DNA from: Candidatus Hydrogenedentota bacterium
GTDB lineage: Bacteria; Hydrogenedentota; Hydrogenedentia; Hydrogenedentales; JAEUWI01
Length of the DNA: 64,000 bases
Direction of reading: 5' to 3'
Assembly (NCBI GenBank): GCA_019637335.1
Contig: JAHBVV010000014.1
Coordinates: 1-64,000, forward strand
Part shown: one piece after another, positions 1 through 7,146 of the stretch
How positions within the stretch are numbered: the first letter of the stretch is position 1
Layout: every line of letters begins with the position of its first letter
Position numbers and translations under genes: made by a program
The notes under the pieces: generated by a model
The model's input: only the letters and a program-made list of their open reading frames with translations
Told to the model about the DNA's origin: nothing
The model's database searches: none

Positions 1-420
1 TAAGTCCGGCGCCGGACAACCTTCTATAACCACAACTGCAATGTAGGATAGCCGTCCCGGCTGTCCACGGATTGCAACGCAAACCACCCCAGCCGCGAAA
101 GCGCCCCAAACCACCCCAGAATCGCGGGTGCCGCCAGGGGGGACTGGCTCCCGCGACGCCAACCACCCCAGCCGCGTAGGCGCCCCAAACCACCCCAAAA
201 TCGCGGGTGCCTGTACCCGCAGAAAAGCACCCCCCGCGCCACGCGCACCCGCCCCAGGGACTGCGGCGCCCCATCACCCCGGGTACAAGCAGCCCCCACG
301 CGACCCAAAGCGAGCCCAACCAACCCACAACACCGCCAACCGGCGCGGCTGTCCCGTCGCCGACCAGCCAACCAGCGCCCCAGCCGCGCAAGCGCCCAAG
401 ACCCCACCCAATTCACCAGG

Positions 421-534
421 TCCCTGCCGTCCCTGCCGTCCCTGCCGTCCCTGCCGTCCCCGCCGTCCCCGCCGTCCCTGCCGTCCCTGCCGTCCCTGCC
501 GTCCCTGCCGTCCCCGCCGTCCCTGCTGTCCCTG
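421..534. repeat. Tandem 9-bp repeat (unit TCCCTGCCG)
   Basis: About 12.7 copies of the nonamer TCCCTGCCG lie head to tail, with scattered T-to-C variants (TCCCCGCCG) and one CTGCTG variant near the right end. The same motif recurs at 4538-4576 in this window. It lies in the intergenic region, ending about 30 bases before the -35 box of the downstream gene. Because the period is nine, the array is open in several frames. Confidence 0.9.
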
Positions 535-565
535 AAACCCACCGCCTCCCCTCCCACCCTTCACG

Positions 566-594
566 TTGCCGCACCCTTTTCCGCGCCGTATAAT
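566..594 (+). promoter_or_regulatory. Sigma-70 type promoter for the dehydratase gene
   Basis: A TTGCCG -35 box (566-571), a 17-base spacer and a perfect TATAAT -10 box (589-594) are seen. The predicted start is near 601, giving a leader of about 50 bases to the ATG at 652. It is the best consensus promoter in the window by eye. Confidence 0.65.
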
Positions 595-651
595 GCCGTT
601 GGATACGGGCCCTACCGTCTAGCGCCCGTCACACGCCATCGGGGATCCGCC

Positions 652-1569
652 ATGAGCGACCGCAATCTCACCCGCGCATACCACACGCCGCCCGGCTTTG
701 CCGGCAGTTACCGCCGCATCCTCCTTGGCCGCCGTGATCGCCACCGCGCCGGGGACCCGCTACCGCCGCTGGAGGCGCGTTGGAACGGCGCATCCGCCAC
801 GCCGGATCGTATCGCCCGCTACGCGGACGCATGCGGTCTCCCGGACACCCCGAACTACCCCCTGCTCTTCCCGCATATACTCGTCTCCCCGATGCAGATC
901 GATCTGATCAGCCAGCCCGCATTCCCGCTGTCCCCTATGGGCGCGGTGCACACGCGGATTCACGTGTTGCAGCACCGCCCGATCCCCCGGGACGCGCGGG
1001 TGGACGTATCCTGTCGCCTTTCGGCCTCCCGCGTGCTGAAGGCGGGCCTCGAATTCGACTTCACGACCGTCCTCACGCTCGACGGCGCGCCGTGCTGGGA
1101 GAGTGTGAGCGCGAACCTGATCCGTGGCAAGAAGTTCGGTGATCCGGCGGATCCGCCGGCGCTGGCCCACCTGGACGAACTGGGCGATCCCGAGGGCGAG
1201 CACGCCTGGACCGTCCCGAAGGATATGGGCTGGCGCTACGCGCGGATCACGGGCGATTTCAACCCGATCCATATCTCGCGCATCCTCGCGCGCTTCCTCG
1301 GTTTCCCGCGCGACATCATCCACGGGATGTGGTCGGCGGCGCGCTGCCTGGCGCACCTCCCGGCGCCGGATCCCGGGAGCCCGATCCGCGCCGACCTGCT
1401 CTTTAAAGGCCCCGTCTTCATGGAAAGTCACGTCACCATGAAACATGCCCGGCGCGACGCGGGCCACGCCTTTGATCTATACTGCGCGGACAACCCCCGC
1501 CCCGTCATCCGGGGGCAGGTGCGCCCGGCGGAACCGGGCGAGCGCCTGTCGGACACAACCGAAGCCTGA
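652..1569 (+). CDS. MaoC-like hot-dog dehydratase (HtdX-type)
   Basis: This 305-residue protein carries the MaoC/hydratase-2 signature in its C-terminal half, at about residues 196-227: a YARITGDFNPIH segment followed by GFPRDIIHGMW. Asp and His in this stretch are the usual catalytic pair that hydrates or dehydrates enoyl/3-hydroxyacyl thioesters. The N-terminal half looks like the degenerate second hot-dog domain found in long HtdX-like proteins of about 280-300 residues. Its acyl-CoA or acyl-ACP substrate cannot be read from sequence. yajQ follows 14 bases later on the same strand, so the two may share the promoter at 566-594. A lipid-metabolism role is inferred. Confidence 0.8.
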   Translation: MSDRNLTRAYHTPPGFAGSYRRILLGRRDRHRAGDPLPPLEARWNGASATPDRIARYADACGLPDTPNYPLLFPHILVSPMQIDLISQPAFPLSPMGAVHTRIHVLQHRPIPRDARVDVSCRLSASRVLKAGLEFDFTTVLTLDGAPCWESVSANLIRGKKFGDPADPPALAHLDELGDPEGEHAWTVPKDMGWRYARITGDFNPIHISRILARFLGFPRDIIHGMWSAARCLAHLPAPDPGSPIRADLLFKGPVFMESHVTMKHARRDAGHAFDLYCADNPRPVIRGQVRPAEPGERLSDTTEA

Positions 1570-1583
1570 GAAAGGAACCTCGA

Positions 1584-2075
1584 ATGCCCTCCTTCGACGT
1601 GGTCAACAAAGTAGACCTCCAGGAAGTTGACAACGCGGTGAACATCACGAAGAAGACCATCGCCCAGCGCTACGATTTCAAGGACTCCGAAACGGAGATC
1701 AACCTGGACCGCAAGCAATCGCAGATTTCCATTTCCACGGAAAACACGATGCGGCTGGAGGCGGTGAAGGACACGCTCGCGGGCAACCTGGTGAAGCGCG
1801 GCGTCAGCCCGAAGGCGCTGGACTACAGCGAGCCGGAGGGCACGTCCAAGGGCGGCGTGCGCGTGACGGTTTCCCTCAAGCAGGGCATCGACAAGGAAAT
1901 CGGCAAGAAGATCGTGAAGCGGATCAAGGATTTGAAGCTGAAGGTGCAGGCGCAGATCCAGGACGATCAGGTGCGGGTGACGGCGAAGAAGATCGACGAC
2001 TTGCAGGCGGTGATCGCGCTGCTGAAGGGCGAGGACCTCGGCATTCCGATGCAGTATGTAAACATGAAAAGCTGA
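1584..2075 (+). CDS. yajQ: YajQ family nucleotide-binding protein
   Basis: The 163-residue product matches the YajQ family over its full length. It starts MPSFDVVNKVDLQEVDNAVN, has the QRYDFKDSETEI segment, and ends with the typical GIPMQYVNMKS-like tail. YajQ proteins have two ferredoxin-like folds and bind nucleotides; some homologues (for example in Xanthomonas) are cyclic di-GMP effectors, but that role is not visible from sequence here. Length equals the family norm. A GAAAGGAA-like Shine-Dalgarno sequence precedes the ATG. It probably forms a two-gene unit with the dehydratase upstream. Confidence 0.93.
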   Translation: MPSFDVVNKVDLQEVDNAVNITKKTIAQRYDFKDSETEINLDRKQSQISISTENTMRLEAVKDTLAGNLVKRGVSPKALDYSEPEGTSKGGVRVTVSLKQGIDKEIGKKIVKRIKDLKLKVQAQIQDDQVRVTAKKIDDLQAVIALLKGEDLGIPMQYVNMKS

Positions 2076-2128
2076 ATCGCGGCGATCGCGGGAGACGCCA
2101 GGCACTGGAGATGCATTGCGACAGGATA

Positions 2129-2150
2129 TACACGACAAATCTATCGTGTA
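2129..2150. promoter_or_regulatory. Palindrome, possible operator of the sialidase gene
   Basis: A perfect 7-bp inverted repeat, TACACGA (2129-2135) and TCGTGTA (2144-2150), is separated by 8 bases, in an AT-richer patch 42 bases before the preferred sialidase start. Arm length and centre spacing fit a dimeric regulator's operator. There is no T-run, so it is not an obvious terminator for yajQ. No cognate regulator is identifiable in the window. Confidence 0.4.
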
Positions 2151-2191
2151 AATCATGTGAATCCGCGGCCCGCAACGGAAAGGGTAAGCCC

Positions 2192-3289
2192 ATGCGTATG
2201 TCATCCATCTTCCTGGCCGCTGTGCCCTTGGCCCTGTCGATTCCTGGCGGTTCCGCCCCGGCCGCCGAAGAGGCGCTCTGGCTCCACCCAAAGGTCGCGC
2301 CCCTCCCGACCGAAACGATGGGCCCCTTCGTCCGCCTGCCGGACAACCGCATTCTGGCGGTGGACAGCCACAACGTCCTGTCCAGCGGCGACGAAGGGCA
2401 AACCTGGGAATCCTGGCCACTGGAAACGGGCATGGACTTCGAGGTCAGCAACGAGCGCGCGCTGCTCGTGACGCGCGAGGGCGCGCTGATCCTCGCCTGC
2501 ATGAACCTGAAGGAACGGGTCTGGAAGTGGAACAGCGCCATCCACGACGCGGACCCGGGAACCACGCTCCCCACCTATGCGCTGCGGAGCCTCGACTTCG
2601 GCAAGACGTGGGAGACGCCGCAAAAGCTCCACGACGAGTGGAGCGGTTGCGTGCGCAACATGATCCAGACCCGCGACGGCGCCATAGTCTTCACGGCCAT
2701 GCGCCTGTTGAACAGGCCGGGGCGCCATTCGGTGCTGACGTATACCTCCCGCGACAACGGCGTCTCCTGGAAGCCGAGCAATGTCGTCGATCTCGGAGGG
2801 CGCGGCCACCACGGGGGCGCGACCGAGGCCACCGTCCTCGAACTGAACGACGGGCGGCTCTGGAAGTTGATCCGCACGAACCTGGGAAGATTCTGGCAGG
2901 CGTGGTCGGACGACAGCGTTTACTGGCGGACCATCGCGCCTTCGGACATCCCGGCGAGCAGCGCGCCGGGGCAGTTGCTCCGCCTGGCGAGCGGCCGCGT
3001 GATGCTGGTGTGGAACCGGCCCTTCCCGGACGGAGAGACGAGTTTCCCGCTGCGCGGCGGCGACAACGAGTGGTCGGAGGTCCCCGTGAGCAACCACCGC
3101 TGGGAGGTCTCGCTGGCCTTTTCGGAGGACGATGGCGCGACCTGGACCGATCCCGCCGTGCTGGCGAAGCGGAAGGATGCCTCGCTGGCGTATCCGTACC
3201 TCTTCGAGCGCGCGCCCGGTGAAATCTGGCTGACCACCATGCAGGGCGGTATCCGGATCGCGTTTCGCGAGTCCGATTTCGTAGAGTAG
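2192..3289 (+). CDS. Secreted sialidase-like BNR/Asp-box protein
   Basis: From the ATG at 2192 the product is 365 residues with a signal peptide (MRMSSIFLAAVPLALS... to ..APAAEEA). An in-frame ATG at 2111 would add 27 unlikely residues, including two cysteines, and would hide the signal. Four Asp-box motifs of the S-x-D-x-G-x-T/S-W type are visible (SGDEGQTW, SLDFGKTW, SRDNGVSW, SEDDGATW), which mark a six-bladed sialidase/neuraminidase propeller. Such proteins act in the periplasm or outside the cell on glycan ends, but many planctomycete-type BNR proteins have unknown substrates. A PhyH dioxygenase follows after 27 bases, and a DapA/NanA-family aldolase and an oxidoreductase lie downstream, which fits a small sugar-acid module. 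Confidence 0.8.
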   Translation: MRMSSIFLAAVPLALSIPGGSAPAAEEALWLHPKVAPLPTETMGPFVRLPDNRILAVDSHNVLSSGDEGQTWESWPLETGMDFEVSNERALLVTREGALILACMNLKERVWKWNSAIHDADPGTTLPTYALRSLDFGKTWETPQKLHDEWSGCVRNMIQTRDGAIVFTAMRLLNRPGRHSVLTYTSRDNGVSWKPSNVVDLGGRGHHGGATEATVLELNDGRLWKLIRTNLGRFWQAWSDDSVYWRTIAPSDIPASSAPGQLLRLASGRVMLVWNRPFPDGETSFPLRGGDNEWSEVPVSNHRWEVSLAFSEDDGATWTDPAVLAKRKDASLAYPYLFERAPGEIWLTTMQGGIRIAFRESDFVE

Positions 3290-3316
3290 CGTCGATACGC
3301 AACCCAGGAGCCACCC

Positions 3317-4162
3317 ATGGATCTCGCCCGGCAGACGCAGTTGGATGAAGAAGGCTATTGCATCGTTCCCGGCGTCGTGCCGCCCGGCCTGCTGGCGCGC
3401 CTGCGCGAGGAAACGGCCCGGATACTTGGCGGACTGCCGAAAGGTCATGAAGACGACAACCGATCCACCGGCAGCATGGTCACGGTGTACGAGAGCCCGG
3501 TCTTCGCCGACCTGATCGCCCTGCCGGAAGCCCGGGAGGCCCTGCGGTCGACCGGATTCCACGACGCGAAGTTCTCCAGCGGCTACATCATCAGCAAGCC
3601 ACCGAAAAGTCCACGCCTCTTCTGGCACTATGACTGGGCCGGGTGGGACGCGCCGGAATCCTTCACCGTGCGCCCGACGCCGCAACTCTTCTTCATGTAC
3701 TACCTCACGGACACCCGCCGCGAGAACGGTTGCCTCCGCGTCGTGCCCCGCTCCCACATCGAGGACAACGACCTTATCCCCCTGCTGGACGAGGCCCACA
3801 CGCCCGAACTGCTACGCGCGGCGGACCCGAGCCGTCCAGCCTTCAGCGACCGTCCCGACGAGGTGGACGTGCCCGTCACGGCGGGCGACCTGCTTATCGG
3901 CGACGCGCGCCTGCTCCACGCATCCCACGCGAACCAGAGCGACGAGCGGCGCACCGTGATTACACTCTGGTTCCACCCCGATCCGGATACCTTCGGCGAG
4001 CGCCTCCAGGCCTTCTGCGCCAACATGGTCGCCAAGACGCCCGCGGACTGGCCGGACGAGGCCAGGGCGAAGCTGGAAGCAATGGTGTGCCGGTACGCCG
4101 GAAGCGCCGAACCGTGGCCCTGGAACCGGCATCGCCCGTTTCCGGCGCGGGTGGGGGCGTAG
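3317..4162 (+). CDS. Phytanoyl-CoA dioxygenase (PhyH) family protein
   Basis: This 281-residue protein has the 2-oxoglutarate/Fe(II) dioxygenase pattern of the PhyH family. An H-x-D pair is at H104-D106 (FWHYDWAGWD), a distal histidine lies in LLHASHANQSDERR (H201 or H204), and the following arginine pair probably binds 2-oxoglutarate. A Shine-Dalgarno GGAG sits just before the ATG at 3317. The substrate is unknown; this family is abundant in planctomycete-like genomes and hydroxylates diverse small molecules. It lies 27 bases after the sialidase gene, so co-transcription is likely. Confidence 0.85.
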   Translation: MDLARQTQLDEEGYCIVPGVVPPGLLARLREETARILGGLPKGHEDDNRSTGSMVTVYESPVFADLIALPEAREALRSTGFHDAKFSSGYIISKPPKSPRLFWHYDWAGWDAPESFTVRPTPQLFFMYYLTDTRRENGCLRVVPRSHIEDNDLIPLLDEAHTPELLRAADPSRPAFSDRPDEVDVPVTAGDLLIGDARLLHASHANQSDERRTVITLWFHPDPDTFGERLQAFCANMVAKTPADWPDEARAKLEAMVCRYAGSAEPWPWNRHRPFPARVGA

Positions 4163-4226
4163 AGAGGCCTGAAGGACCTGAAGGACGATAGAGACTGGGC
4201 GACGGAACACTGAAAAGGAATTCAGG

Positions 4227-4406
4227 ATGACTAGACGGCTGACGGCAATCATCGAACGGGAAGGCGACGGCTATACCTCCCTGTGTCCGGAACTTGATAT
4301 TGCCAGCCAGGGCGACTCGGTCGATGAAGCTCGCAGAAACTTGCAGGAAGCTCTGGAGTTGTTCTTCGAGTCCGCGTCGCCAGAGGAGATTGAGGCACGA
4401 CTATAA
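4227..4406 (+). CDS. HicB-like antitoxin-fold protein, orphan
   Basis: A 59-residue product, MTRRLTAIIEREGDGYTSLC... onward, shows the HicB half-RNase-H pattern: an N-terminal strand with an acidic turn (EREGDGYTSLCPELD), then ASQGDSVDEARRNLQEALELFF. An AAAAGGA ribosome-binding site precedes the ATG. HicB normally pairs with the HicA RNA-cleaving toxin; no HicA (about 60-80 residues with a dsRBD-like fold and catalytic His) is seen within several hundred bases on either side. It has no C-terminal DNA-binding extension. It may be a solo HicB protein or the relic of a toxin-antitoxin pair. Confidence 0.75.
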   Translation: MTRRLTAIIEREGDGYTSLCPELDIASQGDSVDEARRNLQEALELFFESASPEEIEARL

Positions 4407-4433
4407 CCGGCGCAATGCAACCGCTGTCAGTTC

Positions 4434-4559
4434 GCAGGGACGCCAGGGACAGCAGCGACGGCAGGAAAAAATGCAACGGCGCACCATCGTAGCCCACTCC
4501 CGCACAATCTCGGAAAATTCTCCGGCGGTTCGCGAATCTGCTGTCCCTGCCGTCCCTGA
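4434..4559. repeat. Inverted pair of CTGTCCCTG-type repeats
   Basis: The 22 bases at 4434-4455 and the 22 bases at 4538-4559 are reverse complements with two mismatches; both belong to the TCCCTGCCG nonamer family seen at 421-534. The arms are separated by 82 bases, so the DNA or its transcript could form a long imperfect hairpin just before the aldolase start. No coding sequence is convincing here. Confidence 0.7.
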
Positions 4560-4608
4560 AGTCCCTGCCGTCACGAAGTGGCCTGGCCAACCTGGAAGCC
4601 CCAACCCC

Positions 4609-5520
4609 ATGCCCCCCACCACCGACCTCCGCGGTATCATTACCGTCCTGAACACCCCGTTTAACGCCGACGACACCCTTGATCTCCCCGGCCTCGCCCG
4701 TAATGTGGAGAACGCCATCCAGGCGGGCGTTGCGGGTTTTCTTATGCCCGCGATGGCCAGCGAAGTGGGCGCGCTTACGGAAGATGAGCGCGCCGCGGTC
4801 GTGCGCGCCACCGTCGATACCGCCGCCGGGCGCGTGCCGGTCATCGGCGGGGCTTCCGCGCCGGATCAGGCCGCCCGCCTGGCCGCCGCCCGCACCCTGA
4901 CGGGCCTCGGCTGCGCGGGGGTCCTGGTCAGCATACCCTTCACGGATGAAGCCGCCTACACCCGCGACGTGGAGGAGCTGGCGGCGCTGGATCCCGGCTT
5001 TCTCATGCTCCAGGACTGGGACGCGAATGGCTATGGCCTGCCCGTGCCGCTCATTGTGCGCCTCTTCGAGACCGTCCCCGCCTTCCAATGTCTGAAGATT
5101 GAGGTCGTGCCGGCCGGCCCGAAATACACCGAAGTCCTCGAAGCAACGGGCGGAAAGCTGCACGTTTCCGGCGGCTGGGCCGTGGGCCAGATGATCGAGG
5201 GGCTCGACCGCGGGGTCCACGCCTTCATGCCCACGGGGATGCACCGCATCTACACCACGATCTACCGCCGCTACACCCAGGGCGACCGGGAAGGCGCCCG
5301 CGCGCTCTTTGAGGAGCTGCTGCCCGTGCTCGCCTTCTCCAATCAGCACCTCGACATCTCGATCTGCTTCTTCAAGCGGCTGTTACACGCCCAGGGGATC
5401 TATGCCACGGACCGGGTGCGGTCGCCGCAGGTCGCCTTCGACGCAATCCATCAGAAGACGGCGGATGATTTGATCCGGCGCGTGATAGCGCTGGAGGCGC
5501 GGCTGACAGTTGACAGTTGA
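4609..5520 (+). CDS. DapA/NanA family aldolase (dihydrodipicolinate synthase-like)
   Basis: Starting at the ATG at 4609 gives 303 residues, the family's usual length. An upstream in-frame extension translates the repeat region and is rejected. The (beta/alpha)8 class I aldolase pattern is visible: RGIITVLNTPF at the N-terminus and a Schiff-base lysine at about K163 in FQCLKIEVVP. The usual GTTGE loop is replaced by AMASEVGAL, and the YNxP tyrosine motif by LQDWDANG, so it is unlikely to be a true dihydrodipicolinate synthase. Reaction and substrate (a 2-keto acid) are uncertain. Genes for a sialidase-like protein and an oxidoreductase nearby suggest sugar-acid breakdown. Its stop codon lies inside a heptamer repeat. 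Confidence 0.8.
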   Translation: MPPTTDLRGIITVLNTPFNADDTLDLPGLARNVENAIQAGVAGFLMPAMASEVGALTEDERAAVVRATVDTAAGRVPVIGGASAPDQAARLAAARTLTGLGCAGVLVSIPFTDEAAYTRDVEELAALDPGFLMLQDWDANGYGLPVPLIVRLFETVPAFQCLKIEVVPAGPKYTEVLEATGGKLHVSGGWAVGQMIEGLDRGVHAFMPTGMHRIYTTIYRRYTQGDREGARALFEELLPVLAFSNQHLDISICFFKRLLHAQGIYATDRVRSPQVAFDAIHQKTADDLIRRVIALEARLTVDS

Positions 5521-5538
5521 CAGTTGACAGTTGACAGC
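5504..5538. repeat. Tandem 7-bp repeat TGACAGT x5 across a stop codon
   Basis: Five copies of TGACAGT (the last ends in C) run head to tail. The TGA at 5518-5520 is the aldolase stop codon, so the protein's last residues are coded by the repeat. Since 7 is not a multiple of 3, successive units place a TGA in each of the three frames. Confidence 0.9.
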
Positions 5539-5640
5539 TGAGGGCTGTTGGGGTTGGTGGTTGGTGGCGTCCTGCGTTATGATGCCGTTCTCTACCAACC
5601 GCTCTTCCAAGGCGCTCTTGCGGCGCGGAGAATGATTACG

Positions 5641-6933
5641 ATGGGCATGAAAAGAAGGACCTTTCTGAAGCAATCGGGCCGCGCCTTTGGCGTGGGCGCC
5701 CTGTTGATAACGGGGACCCGTTCGGGCCGTGCCCACGCCGCGCGCGTGACGCCGTCCGACCAGGTGCGGGTGGCCGTCATTGGCACGGGCGGCATGGGCG
5801 GGCGCCACGTGGAGGCGCTGGCGGAGAATCCAAACTGCCACCTGCCGGTGCTGTGCGACGTGGTGAAGGGCCGTTACCTCAACCGGCTTGAAAAAGTCGC
5901 GGAGATGACCGGGCGCCGCCCCGAAGGCATCCAGGATTTCCGCTATGTCCTGGACCGGGACGATGTCGACGCGATCTTCGTCGCGACGCCCGACCACTGG
6001 CACCCGTTGCTGACGGTGCTGGGCTGCCAGGCCGGCAAGGATGTCTATGTGGAGAAGCCCGCGAGCCCGACGGTGGCGGAAGGGCGCGCGATGGTGGAGG
6101 CGGCGCGGCGCTACGGGCGCGTGGTGCAGCTCGGCACGCAGCAGCGCTCGATGCCGGTGTTTCAGCGGGCGATTGACGTGATCCGCAGCGGCCGCCTCGG
6201 CACAATTACCTCCGCAAGCGCCTGGGTGAGCCCGAACGGCTGGGGCGTGGGGCGGAAGGTCGAGGACGTGCCCGCGGGGCTCGATTGGGATCTGTGGCTT
6301 GGCCCGGCGCCCTGGGAGCCGTTTTCAATGGAGCGCTACGGCGGCTTCATGGGCAACCACGACTACGCGCGCGGCGGTCAGCTCACGAACTGGGGCGTCC
6401 ACCTGATGGACATCGTGCACTGGGGCATCGGGCAGGACCAGCCGCTGAACGTCCAGGCCATGGGTACGAGCGCGCGGGGCGGGGCGGGCGCCGAGAATTT
6501 CGAAACGATAGACGCGCTCTTCGAATATCCGGGCGTGAGCGTGACGTGGGAGCAGCGCTTTTCCAACGACAAGGCCGGCAAGGGCCTCGGGATCATGTTC
6601 CAGGGCACGGAGGGCCGCCTGCTCGTGGACCGCGCGACATACAAAGTCTTCCCCGACACGCTGGGCATCGAGGAATTCATCGGCGAGCCGGAGCGGAGTT
6701 GGGCGAACCCGGACCACCACAACAACTTCTTTGACTGCGTCCGCACGCGGAAGCGCCCGGCGGCGGAAATCGAGCAGGGCGTGCGCTCGACAATTCCCGT
6801 ATTGCTCGCCGGCATTGCGCTGAAGACGCGCCGCAAGCTGAACTGGGACGCGGCCAACGAGCGGTTTATCAACGACGACGCGGCCAACCGCTACCTGAGC
6901 CGGGCCTACCGCCCGCCGTGGCGGCTGCTTTAG
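5641..6933 (+). CDS. Tat-exported Gfo/Idh/MocA family oxidoreductase
   Basis: The 430-residue product starts with a twin-arginine signal (MKRRTFLKQSGRAFGVGAL), implying folded export with a bound cofactor. The Rossmann motif VAVIGTGGMGG and the EKP motif (DVYVEKPAS) of the NAD(P)-binding domain follow, then the substrate domain with NWGVHLMDIVHW. The start at 5641 is chosen because a GGAG lies ten bases upstream; ATGs at 5632 and 5647 are possible. Such proteins oxidise or epimerise sugars and inositols, or act as glycosidases using NAD chemistry. Placement after the aldolase supports carbohydrate use. The stop codon opens a second heptamer array. Confidence 0.88.
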   Translation: MGMKRRTFLKQSGRAFGVGALLITGTRSGRAHAARVTPSDQVRVAVIGTGGMGGRHVEALAENPNCHLPVLCDVVKGRYLNRLEKVAEMTGRRPEGIQDFRYVLDRDDVDAIFVATPDHWHPLLTVLGCQAGKDVYVEKPASPTVAEGRAMVEAARRYGRVVQLGTQQRSMPVFQRAIDVIRSGRLGTITSASAWVSPNGWGVGRKVEDVPAGLDWDLWLGPAPWEPFSMERYGGFMGNHDYARGGQLTNWGVHLMDIVHWGIGQDQPLNVQAMGTSARGGAGAENFETIDALFEYPGVSVTWEQRFSNDKAGKGLGIMFQGTEGRLLVDRATYKVFPDTLGIEEFIGEPERSWANPDHHNNFFDCVRTRKRPAAEIEQGVRSTIPVLLAGIALKTRRKLNWDAANERFINDDAANRYLSRAYRPPWRLL

Positions 6934-6978
6934 GCTTTAGGCTTTAGGCTGGAGGCTTCAGGCTGGAGGCTGGAGGCT
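6930..6978. repeat. Tandem 7-bp repeat TTAGGCT/GGAGGCT x7 at a stop codon
   Basis: Seven heptamers follow in order: three TTAGGCT, GGAGGCT, TCAGGCT and two GGAGGCT. The TAG at 6931-6933 is the stop codon of the oxidoreductase gene, and the first three units supply TAG in all three frames. The sequence is unrelated to the TGACAGT array at the previous gene's end, but period and position are the same. Confidence 0.9.
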
Positions 6979-7146
6979 TTTGGGCTTCCGATGCATGTGG
7001 AGGGTGGTTTTGGATGGACGGGGTGCTTTGCTGCATTGTTCCGCGAAGCGGGACGGCATAACGTCGCCACGAACCGTGGTGACAATGGCTATTCGATTTG
7101 GACGGGTCCGCCTGAGGCCGGCCGCGTTTTTAAGGAGCTTCGATCG

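Larger units (their letters stand above)
1..651. other. Intergenic region with repeats and a promoter
   Basis: No convincing gene is visible in the first 650 bases. Open frames on both strands are proline/arginine or glycine/aspartate low-complexity translations of GC-rich repeats and have no family resemblance. The stretch holds a short palindrome at 50-62 (AGCCG-TCC-CGGCT), a 9-bp tandem repeat at 421-534 and a good promoter just before the first gene. The upstream gene is outside the window. Confidence 0.6.

Noticed and set aside
421-534. Possible CRISPR or iteron origin
   Set aside because: The 9-bp unit is too short, has no spacers, and no replication gene is near.
24-593. Proline- and glycine-rich frames at the window start
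   Set aside because: They translate the 9-bp tandem repeat and GC-rich spacer; no start signal or family resemblance.
4163-4608. hicA toxin near the HicB-like gene
   Set aside because: Neither strand shows a 60-80 residue frame with a HicA pattern in the gaps beside the gene.
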